Origin: Photobacterium proteolyticum
Lineage (GTDB): Bacteria > Pseudomonadota > Gammaproteobacteria > Enterobacterales > Vibrionaceae
NCBI RefSeq assembly: GCF_001939735.1
Contig: NZ_MJIL01000095.1
Span: 79,635 to 143,634 of the forward strand
Direction of reading: 5' to 3'
DNA length: 64,000 nt
Position 1 is the first letter of the stretch. Each line of letters starts with the position of its first letter. Made by a program: the position numbers and the translations under genes. The notes below the pieces were generated by a model, which was given only the letters and a program-made list of their open reading frames with translations, was not told the origin of the DNA and did no database searches. Shown one piece after another: positions 33,240 through 40,139 of this stretch.

Positions 33240-34025
33240 GTGAAGGTACTGGTAGCAATAAAGCGAGTGATTGATCCTTACGTAAAAGTGAGGGTGAAAA
33301 ATGATGGCTCCGGCGTTGAAACCAATAACGTCAAGATGGCTATGAACCCTTTTTGCGAAATCGCAGTGGAAGAGGCCGTCAGACTCAAAGAGGCCGTCAG
33401 ACTCAAAGAGGCCGTCAGACTCAAAGAGGCCGGAACAGTAGAAGAAGTTGTTGTGGTTTCAGTCGGTGAGACAAGCTGTCAGGAGCAACTCAGAACAGCA
33501 TTGGCATTGGGAGCCGATCGCGCGATTCACATAGAAGCAGAAACCGGACTCGAACCATTGACGGTAGCTAAAGTGTTTCAGTCAGTGATGGAGAAAGAAC
33601 AACCGGGGCTCGTTTTGATGGGCAAGCAATCCATCGATTCGGATAATAATCAGGTTGCCCAGATGCTATCTGCACTGACTGGCCGTCCACAAGGTACTTT
33701 TGCCTCTAACGTTACCATTGATAGTGACACTGTCACTGTAACTCGTGAAGTTGATGGCGGCCTGGAGACACTTCAGTTGATGCTTCCTGCCATTATCAGT
33801 ACCGATTTGCGGCTGAATGAACCCCGATACGCTTCATTGCCAAATATCATGAAGGCCAAGAAGAAACCCATGGAGCAATTAACGCTCGCCGATTTTGGCA
33901 TCGATGCTTCTCGGCACCAAGAAGTGCTGAACGTCGTGCCGCCGCCGGAAAGGCAAGGCGGTGTCCGGGTTGCTTCGGTATCGGAGCTGGTGGATAAGCT
34001 GAAAAACGAAGCAAAGGTGATCTAA
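33240..34025 (+). CDS. etfB: electron transfer flavoprotein beta subunit, with tandem insertion
   Basis: The 261-residue protein carries AMP and half of the FAD site in the ETF dimer. Signatures are KRVIDPYVKVRV, MNPFCEIAVEEAVRLKEAG, VVVSVG and the recognition-loop region AEPRYASLPNIMKAKK-like sequence (here NEPRYASLPNIMKAKKK). The EAVRLK hexapeptide occurs three times in a row because an 18-bp unit is tandemly triplicated (33372-33425), adding 12 residues to a conserved helix. The stop codon overlaps the etfA start (TAATG), so the two subunits are coupled. Confidence 0.95.
   Translation: MKVLVAIKRVIDPYVKVRVKNDGSGVETNNVKMAMNPFCEIAVEEAVRLKEAVRLKEAVRLKEAGTVEEVVVVSVGETSCQEQLRTALALGADRAIHIEAETGLEPLTVAKVFQSVMEKEQPGLVLMGKQSIDSDNNQVAQMLSALTGRPQGTFASNVTIDSDTVTVTREVDGGLETLQLMLPAIISTDLRLNEPRYASLPNIMKAKKKPMEQLTLADFGIDASRHQEVLNVVPPPERQGGVRVASVSELVDKLKNEAKVI
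33372..33425 (+). repeat. 18-bp tandem triplication inside etfB
   Basis: Three identical copies of GAGGCCGTCAGACTCAAA (33372, 33390, 33408) are followed by the partial copy GAGGCCG. Each copy encodes EAVRLK in frame. Family members normally have one such helix turn series. Confidence 0.95.
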
Positions 34026-34957
34026 TGGCTACGTTAATCATTGCAGAACACAACAACTTGTCTCTTTCGCCAGATACCAAGAAAGCGATCAATGCGGCGA
34101 TGGCGTTATCATCTTCGGTATCGGTGCTGGTTGCCGGTGATAACTGCCGCAATGTGGCTGATGAGGCCAGCAAGGTAGCAGGTGTCGAGCAAGTATTACT
34201 GGCGAATAATACAGTCTATGAGTATCAGCTTGCCGAAAACCTATCAGCCTTGATCGCTGAAGTCGCCAGGCAATATACCCATATCCTTGCGCCGGCTACG
34301 ACCTTTGGTAAAAACCTGATGCCACGTGTAGCCGCCTTGCTTGATGTCGGGCAGCTATCTGATGTTATTCAGATCAAAAGTGAAGATACAGTGATCCGCC
34401 CGATATACGCCGGTAATGCTCTGGCCGAAGTAAGATCCAACGATCCTATTAAGGTAATCACCATTCGCAGTGCCGCATTTGATCTTGCAGAAATTCAACC
34501 GGAACAATCCGCTCCGGTGTCTGAACTTGATATTGTCATCGCCAATGATATGACGAAGTTTGTTAGCAGACAGGCGGTAGAAAGTGAGCGTCCTGAATTG
34601 GCCGCAGCACGAGTGGTGGTATCCGGTGGACGGGGGCTCGGAAACAGCGACAGTTTTGCCTTGGTTGAAAAGCTGGCAGATAAACTGGGTGGGGCAATCG
34701 GAGCGTCGCGTGCAGCAGTGGATGCCGGTTTTGTTTCCAATGATCTGCAAGTGGGGCAGACGGGAAAGATTGTCGCTCCTGAATTGTACATTGCCGTGGG
34801 CATTTCCGGTGCCATACAACACCTTGCCGGAATGAAAGACTCGAAGGTGATAGTCGCGATCAACAATGATCCTGACGCCCCGATTTTTCAAATCGCCGAT
34901 TACGGCTTGGTCGGCGATCTGTTCGAGTTGCTTCCGGAGCTCATTGAGTCACTTTGA
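34025..34957 (+). CDS. etfA: electron transfer flavoprotein alpha subunit
   Basis: A 310-residue subunit. The C-terminal FAD-binding domain is well conserved: ARVVVSGGRGLGNSDSFALV, GASRAAVDAGF, VGQTGKIVAPELYIAVGISG, AIQHLAGM, and the closing VAINNDPDAPIFQIADYG. It forms the heterodimer with EtfB and hands electrons from acyl-CoA or other dehydrogenases to ETF-QO, which is encoded divergently. Its start overlaps the etfB stop. Confidence 0.97.
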   Translation: MATLIIAEHNNLSLSPDTKKAINAAMALSSSVSVLVAGDNCRNVADEASKVAGVEQVLLANNTVYEYQLAENLSALIAEVARQYTHILAPATTFGKNLMPRVAALLDVGQLSDVIQIKSEDTVIRPIYAGNALAEVRSNDPIKVITIRSAAFDLAEIQPEQSAPVSELDIVIANDMTKFVSRQAVESERPELAAARVVVSGGRGLGNSDSFALVEKLADKLGGAIGASRAAVDAGFVSNDLQVGQTGKIVAPELYIAVGISGAIQHLAGMKDSKVIVAINNDPDAPIFQIADYGLVGDLFELLPELIESL

Positions 34958-34969
34958 GGGTTATGGCTA

Positions 34970-35935
34970 TTAACTATCCCCTTCGATAATCTGCCAGCCG
35001 TGGTTTGTCGCCATCTCAAATAGTTGGGCTTGCTCGGTGGCCTGCTGGTTTGTCAGCCAGGTAACAAAATGGGTGACCGCGTCACTTTTCGTCTGACAGT
35101 GGTAATAATATTGCCACGGGCCGTCTATGATGGTTGCCGACTGCGGCAGCTGCAAGTATCCCTGTTTTAGCTCATGGACCACCAGCATAAGGTCGGTGAT
35201 CGTGACGCCCTGTCCGGCAAAGCAGGACGTTAAGGCCATATCCAGGGTATCAAAGGTCAAACCTGAGTTGTTCATCAAGTGGGATTTTTGGTTTCGCTTC
35301 AGCCATACACGCCAGTCTGTTCGGTCCGCCGTCGGATGAAGGCGCTGGTAAGTCAGCAGCGTATCGATGTCGACAGGCTGTTCGGTTTTGGTCAGCAGCT
35401 CTGAATAGACAGGGGCCAGGTATTCCTTTCTGAGAAAATTCTTTTGATACGGGTTCTTTGATGCCTTCGGCATGCCGTAAATAGCGACATCATAATCATC
35501 ATCATCCAGCCTGAGTTCTTCGCTTGTATGTCCCATGGTTGATGTTAGAGCAATATCTAACGTTGGGTAGTGTTCCTTAAAGGAATGTAAGCGTGGGATA
35601 AGCCAACGTACGGCAAAACTCATCGCAACCTTGACTCGCAGCGGTTCGTTTTCCTTGCTTTTAAGTTGTCGAAGAGCGCTGTTGAGTTCGCTATATTGGC
35701 GGGTTAATAACAACGCCACTTCCTTTCCTTCGTCTGTCAGTGAAAGCGCACGGTGGCGACGAATAAATAGTGAAAAACCAAAGTGTTCCTCCAGTTGGCG
35801 TATCTGCCGGCTGACCGCACTCTGGGTCACGCTCAGCTCTGAGGCAGCGAGTGTAAAGCTAAGATGCCTCGCAGCAGCTTCAAATACCCTTAATCCATTG
35901 AGAGAAGGTGGCAGTAGTTCGTGTCTTTTTTTCAT
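34970..35935 (-). CDS. LysR family regulator, GcvA/AmpR-like
   Basis: A 321-residue LTTR of the type with LNGLRVFEAAARHLSFTLAA and SVTQSAVSRQIRQLEEHFG in the DNA-binding region, like GcvA and AmpR. The effector domain follows from residue about 95. It ends tail to tail 12 bp from etfA. Upstream it is divergent from the second MATE gene (starts about 150 bp apart), which is the likelier target. No operator was identified. Confidence 0.9.
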   Translation of the reverse strand: MKKRHELLPPSLNGLRVFEAAARHLSFTLAASELSVTQSAVSRQIRQLEEHFGFSLFIRRHRALSLTDEGKEVALLLTRQYSELNSALRQLKSKENEPLRVKVAMSFAVRWLIPRLHSFKEHYPTLDIALTSTMGHTSEELRLDDDDYDVAIYGMPKASKNPYQKNFLRKEYLAPVYSELLTKTEQPVDIDTLLTYQRLHPTADRTDWRVWLKRNQKSHLMNNSGLTFDTLDMALTSCFAGQGVTITDLMLVVHELKQGYLQLPQSATIIDGPWQYYYHCQTKSDAVTHFVTWLTNQQATEQAQLFEMATNHGWQIIEGDS

Positions 35936-36027
35936 CAGTCAGAAAATCTTTGCATGAGTTTTATGAATGCTAAAGTGCCATAAAAGTCGTTTGAAACTCA
36001 ACGGTAATATCCATAAATTGTCGAGAT

Positions 36028-36072
36028 ATACTCATTCTTGCCTCAAGATGTTCGTTTCAGCGAGATGAGTAT
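36028..36072. repeat. hairpin repeat, copy B (upstream of second MATE gene)
   Basis: Perfect 8-base arms ATACTCAT (36028-36035) and ATGAGTAT (36065-36072) enclose the same inner sequence as copy A (CCTCAAGATG, T, TCGTTTCAGCGAGA at 36041-36065). It lies 17 bp before the chosen MATE start codon. Confidence 0.7.
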
Positions 36073-36088
36073 GACAAAAGGGGATTTT

Positions 36089-37504
36089 ATGAAGAAACTG
36101 GTTAGCCTGGCTGTACCGCTCATCATTTCACAGCTGGTTGCCCAATTGTTGGTTTTTACCGATGTCTGGATGATGGCTCAGCTTAGTATTATGGCGATTG
36201 CCGGCGGTGGCCTTGGGGCTACTGTCTACTCAATTGTATTTATTATTGCCGGTAGCACCGTGGGGTGCGTAGCAAACTTGATTGCAATTGCATACGGTAA
36301 GCGAGTGAGACAACCGGAAGTCGGTGATGCAGAAGTGCGTTCTTCCCTTAAAGGTGGGCTGTTGCTGGCCTTGATCCTGACTGTAGCTCTACAGCCGGTA
36401 TTTTTCATGATGCATGATCTTCTGGTGATGGCGAAACAGGATCCGCAGGCCGTTGCTTTGGGCATGGATTATCTTGATGCTCTGAAATGGTCGATGCTGC
36501 CTACACTGATTCTGTTGGTATTACGTAGTTTGGTTAGTGCTTTTGGCGATACTCGCTCGGTCATGATTATGTCTGTAGCAACCGTTGTGCTTAATGTACC
36601 GCTCAGCTACTTGTTTGCTTTCCACTGGGAAATGGGACTGGCTGGCTTGGGTTACGGCACCTCGTTGGCCGCCTTTATTATCATGCTAGGTTACGGTTAC
36701 TGGGTGTTCAGTCACTCTAAGTACAGCAACTATAACCCGCTGCACAAGCTGCATGAATACCGTCTTGGTACTATGGTGCCGCTGCTGGGAATTGGTGTAC
36801 CTATCATGATAGCGACCATGCTTGAGCATGCTTTATTTTCGGGAGCTGCTTTGCTGGCAGGTACTTTGGGTGCCGTTTCTCTGGCGATACATCAGATTGC
36901 GCTGCAGTGCCTGAACCTGTCATGGAACATTGCTTTTGGCTTTTCTCAGGCCGCTTCGATTCTAGTTAGCCAACATGTCGGCAGCAAGGAGCCGTCGTTG
37001 GTTCGTCGTTACGCGCTGCTTGGTTTGTTTATGGTGACGGCGACCAGTGCAGTGATTGGTGTATTGGTTAGTGTGTGGCCGGAGTTCCTGACTCAGGTGT
37101 TTAGTGTTGAAGGTGACGAGTTGGCAACTGAACTGGTAGCGGCATTACCGGGCGTGATGATCATGGTTGCTCTGTGTTTTGTTGTTGATGCCTGGCAGCT
37201 GGCCGCAATCAGTATTTTGCGCGGTATGAAAGTGGTGATTGGTCCGACAATCTCGACGGTTATTGGCTACTGGTTTATCGGTTTGCCTGCAGCATGGTTG
37301 CTAATGAAACAAATGGGGCTGGAAGGTGTGTGGGCAGGTTTAGGTATTGGGCTGGCAGCAACCGGTATTATGCTGGTGATACTTTTGTTCAGGCATTTAG
37401 CCCACTTCGAACGTTTGGTCAGGAAAGAGCAGCTGGCACAAGGCATAGTTGAGAGAGAAAATGGCGAGGCTGTTGCTGCCGGACAATCAGCGTTACTGAC
37501 TTAA
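36089..37504 (+). CDS. MATE family efflux transporter, NorM-like
   Basis: The ATG at 36089 has AAGGGG upstream and lies beyond the repeat; a longer frame would translate the repeat. The 471-residue, 12-helix protein resembles NorM antiporters: LVAQLLVFTDVWMMAQLSI in helix 1, GSTVGCVANLIAIAYG, an internal duplication (LSWNIAFGFSQAASILVSQHVG), and a long C-terminal cytoplasmic tail. It would export cationic drugs with sodium or proton exchange. It is divergent from a LysR gene and ends at a bidirectional terminator. Confidence 0.92.
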   Translation: MKKLVSLAVPLIISQLVAQLLVFTDVWMMAQLSIMAIAGGGLGATVYSIVFIIAGSTVGCVANLIAIAYGKRVRQPEVGDAEVRSSLKGGLLLALILTVALQPVFFMMHDLLVMAKQDPQAVALGMDYLDALKWSMLPTLILLVLRSLVSAFGDTRSVMIMSVATVVLNVPLSYLFAFHWEMGLAGLGYGTSLAAFIIMLGYGYWVFSHSKYSNYNPLHKLHEYRLGTMVPLLGIGVPIMIATMLEHALFSGAALLAGTLGAVSLAIHQIALQCLNLSWNIAFGFSQAASILVSQHVGSKEPSLVRRYALLGLFMVTATSAVIGVLVSVWPEFLTQVFSVEGDELATELVAALPGVMIMVALCFVVDAWQLAAISILRGMKVVIGPTISTVIGYWFIGLPAAWLLMKQMGLEGVWAGLGIGLAATGIMLVILLFRHLAHFERLVRKEQLAQGIVERENGEAVAAGQSALLT

Positions 37505-37536
37505 TTGCGCGATAAGCCGTTATGAGCAATAAAGAA

Positions 37537-37560
37537 AAAGCCGGAATTATTTCCGGCTTT
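37537..37560. terminator. bidirectional intrinsic terminator
   Basis: A 10-bp perfect stem (37537-37546 with 37551-37560) and 4-nt loop with CTTTTG after it, between convergent MATE and SPOR genes. Confidence 0.85.
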
Positions 37561-37594
37561 CTTTTGTGCGAGGCGTACTGGGAACGATTGAAGC

Positions 37595-37999
37595 TTAGCG
37601 CATCCGAAATACATCGGTTTGCTTGTCGTTTTGTACTTCAGCAAAGCTGCGCACGAAAGGGCCTTGTTGGCGTATTTGCGGGGACAGGTTGTCAATAACT
37701 CGTTTGGCCTCGTCCTTAGTGGCAAAGTCACCGTATATCACGGCGTACCAGCGATTGCCCAAACTGTGTTTCCAGTTTACCCAAATTGGATCTTGGCCTT
37801 TGATCTCGCGAATATAGTTTCGGATATCACGCTCTTCACTGAGTGCCAGCACCTGAATAGTAAAACGGTTAGGATCCAGGTGACCATAAGCCTCCTGCGT
37901 AGTCATTGCCCCGACACACTGACTTTCAGTGTGGGTCGTCTGTGTGGTCGAACAGCCCGCAATAAATAGTAGCGCCACCAACGCAACAATCTTATGCAT
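37595..37999 (-). CDS. SPOR-domain lipoprotein
   Basis: The 134-residue protein has a lipoprotein signal ending IAGC (Cys16). Residues about 45-120 form a SPOR domain (RFTIQVLALSEERDIRNYIRE, WYAVIYGDFATKDEAKRVIDNL), which binds denuded septal peptidoglycan. Such proteins work in cell division or envelope maintenance. It is a paralogue of the lipoprotein at 56190-56771: both share TIQVLALS, WY..(I/L)YG.F and GPF.RS. Stands alone. Confidence 0.85.
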   Translation of the reverse strand: MHKIVALVALLFIAGCSTTQTTHTESQCVGAMTTQEAYGHLDPNRFTIQVLALSEERDIRNYIREIKGQDPIWVNWKHSLGNRWYAVIYGDFATKDEAKRVIDNLSPQIRQQGPFVRSFAEVQNDKQTDVFRMR

Positions 38000-38225
38000 C
38001 CAATGTCTCCTATAGTTTTCATATTCATTAGATATCTTTTCTAGGCGGCAAGTTTATCAAGAAGCTAAATAATTGATGCATAAAACTAAACGTTGCAGTT
38101 TGTTTGCTGTTTTTTGCGTCATGTCGAGTATGAAATTTCATCAATTCCCGGTACTTGCCTAAATACTGTGCATCCATCCAGAAAATACACAGCGTAATAG
38201 TGACTATTCTATCCAGTCTCGATTA

Positions 38226-38245
38226 AGCTGTATATACATACAGTA
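38226..38245. promoter_or_regulatory. LexA-binding SOS box for umuDC
   Basis: CTGTATATACATACAG (38228-38243) is a full match to the CTG-N10-CAG LexA consensus with an AT-rich centre, 20 bp before the umuD start. Confidence 0.93.
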
Positions 38246-38262
38246 TTGTTGATGAGTGAAAT

Positions 38263-38646
38263 ATGACGGTCTTACCTGTTTTTTTAGAGTCGGTGAAATG
38301 CGGATTTCCGTCTCCGGCAGACGGACATCAGGAAGATCTGGATTTGGATGATTATCTGATCCGTAATCCTAATGCGACCTTCTTTCTTCGTGCTTCCGGT
38401 GACTCCATGGTGGGGGCCGGTATCTATGACGGTGATTTGCTGGTAGTCGATCGGGCCGAGAGAGTGGTTCCCGGCCGAATTGTAATTGCCCGCATTTATG
38501 ACGAGTTTACCTGTAAGCGTGTAGTACGCCATGACAACAACTGGTGGCTAAAGGCGGAAAACGCCAACTATAAGCCATTTCCCATGCCGGAGGACTCTGA
38601 GATCTTTGGTGTCGTTACCCGCAATATCCATAACTTGATGGATTAA
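38263..38646 (+). CDS. umuD: DNA polymerase V subunit UmuD
   Basis: The 127-residue protein is converted by RecA-stimulated self-cleavage to UmuD'. The cleavage site is Cys13-Gly14 (KCGFPSPAD). The catalytic pair is Ser48 (GDSM) and Lys85 (TCKR), spaced 37 residues as in E. coli UmuD. The N-terminal arm is shorter than in E. coli by about 11 residues. An SOS box precedes the gene, and umuC follows after two bases, so UmuD'2C would form pol V for translesion synthesis. Confidence 0.96.
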   Translation: MTVLPVFLESVKCGFPSPADGHQEDLDLDDYLIRNPNATFFLRASGDSMVGAGIYDGDLLVVDRAERVVPGRIVIARIYDEFTCKRVVRHDNNWWLKAENANYKPFPMPEDSEIFGVVTRNIHNLMD

Positions 38647-38648
38647 CA

Positions 38649-39956
38649 ATGATGGTTAAAGACTTTGAGGGCTATCAGAATCAGATATGGGCGCTGGTCG
38701 ATGCAAAAAGCTTCTATAGCAGCTGTGAGCAACTCTTTGACCCTTCTCTCGCTAATAAACCCGTTGTGGTGTTATCGAATAATGACGGCTGCTGTGTTGC
38801 CCTGTCTACGCAGGCAAAGGCGCTGGGTTTTAAGCGGGGGGCACCCTGGTTCAAGATTGAACGAGAGGCTAGAAAGTTGGGCGTTCAGGTCAGGAGTTCT
38901 AACTATACATTGTATGCTGATATGAGCCGCCGTTTTATTGAAGAGCTCTATCAGTTTTCTCCTCACGTTGAGCAATACTCGATTGATGAAGCCTTTGTAC
39001 GCCTGGACGGTTTGGAGCATCATGGCCTGACCGGCTATGGGCAGGAGTTGCGCGAGACTATCAGGAAAAATATTGGTTTGCCGGTACGTGTCGGCATCGG
39101 GGCCACCCCAACGTTGGCTAAATTAGGTAACGAGGCCGCCAAGCAATATGAGGATCGTGTAGAAGGTGTGGTTGAGATTGATACCGACCATAAGCGTCGT
39201 TGGTTGCTGGAGCGAACCGGTATTCAGTCTATTTGGGGAATTGGCGCCAAGACAGCAACACGGCTGCGCACGACGGGCATCGATAATGCGCTACAACTGG
39301 CAGAGAAAAATTCAGCCGATATGCGCCGCTTGTGGAATGTTGGTTTGGCCCGCACAGTGCTCGAATTGCAGGGGGTTGCCTGCATTTCTCCTGGTGATAT
39401 CGATGAAAAAAGAAAGCAGATATTATCCAGCCGAAGCTTTGGTGCCGGTATTAGCAAGCTCGACGAGCTGAAAGCGGCCTTGGCTTTTCACTGCCAGCGA
39501 GCAGGCGAGAAATTGCGAAAACAGGGCAGCCAGGCAAGTGTTGTCAGCGTTTTCTTGCGGACAAACCGCTACAAAGATCTCCCTCAGCACAATAAGACTT
39601 GTGTCCGAACACTGGCATGTCCGAGTCAGGATTCCTATAAGTTTTTGGCATCGGCATTAGAGCAGCTTGATTGTGTGTACAAGCCGGGATTTGAATACCA
39701 GAAAATAGGGGTGATCCTAGATGAGCTGACTGATGCCCAGAATGATAATTTTCAGCTTGATATGTTTGATACCAGTGCACTGGAAGAAATGAAACGGCGG
39801 GATTTGATGGCCATTACGGATAGGGTGAACGCCCGGTTTAAGAACGGTATCAAGCCTGCCTCGGTGATTGGTTCAACTAATTGGCATATGCGTCAGGCAT
39901 TTCGTTCTAATCGCTGGACCACACGGCTGGATGAGTTGCAAGTTGCCAAGTGCTGA
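38649..39956 (+). CDS. umuC: DNA polymerase V catalytic subunit UmuC
   Basis: The 435-residue Y-family polymerase has ALVDAKSFYSSCEQLF with the first metal-binding aspartate, VVVLSNNDGCCVALS, SSNYTLYADMS and YSIDEAF with the second acidic pair. The little-finger and C-terminal regions follow. It begins two bases after umuD without its own clear Shine-Dalgarno sequence, consistent with coupled translation. Under LexA control together with umuD. Confidence 0.96.
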   Translation: MMVKDFEGYQNQIWALVDAKSFYSSCEQLFDPSLANKPVVVLSNNDGCCVALSTQAKALGFKRGAPWFKIEREARKLGVQVRSSNYTLYADMSRRFIEELYQFSPHVEQYSIDEAFVRLDGLEHHGLTGYGQELRETIRKNIGLPVRVGIGATPTLAKLGNEAAKQYEDRVEGVVEIDTDHKRRWLLERTGIQSIWGIGAKTATRLRTTGIDNALQLAEKNSADMRRLWNVGLARTVLELQGVACISPGDIDEKRKQILSSRSFGAGISKLDELKAALAFHCQRAGEKLRKQGSQASVVSVFLRTNRYKDLPQHNKTCVRTLACPSQDSYKFLASALEQLDCVYKPGFEYQKIGVILDELTDAQNDNFQLDMFDTSALEEMKRRDLMAITDRVNARFKNGIKPASVIGSTNWHMRQAFRSNRWTTRLDELQVAKC

Positions 39957-40139
39957 AGGCAGAGTTGAGAACCGTTAAGTGACCAACTCATTCAAATGGA
40001 AACATTTTCTAGTGCATTCATTGGTATGGCTCTACCTTGATGAGCTACGCTAATCTCAGTGACATGTTGGCCGAGCGTGGTGAATCTGCAAGGCAAAGGA
40101 CTCTTTGTATTCAATCGTTGGTTTTTCGGAGCATAGGCA

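Noticed and set aside
36038..36088. N-terminal extension of the second MATE protein
   Set aside because: It would translate the hairpin repeat; the ATG at 36089 has AAGGGG before it and begins the first helix.
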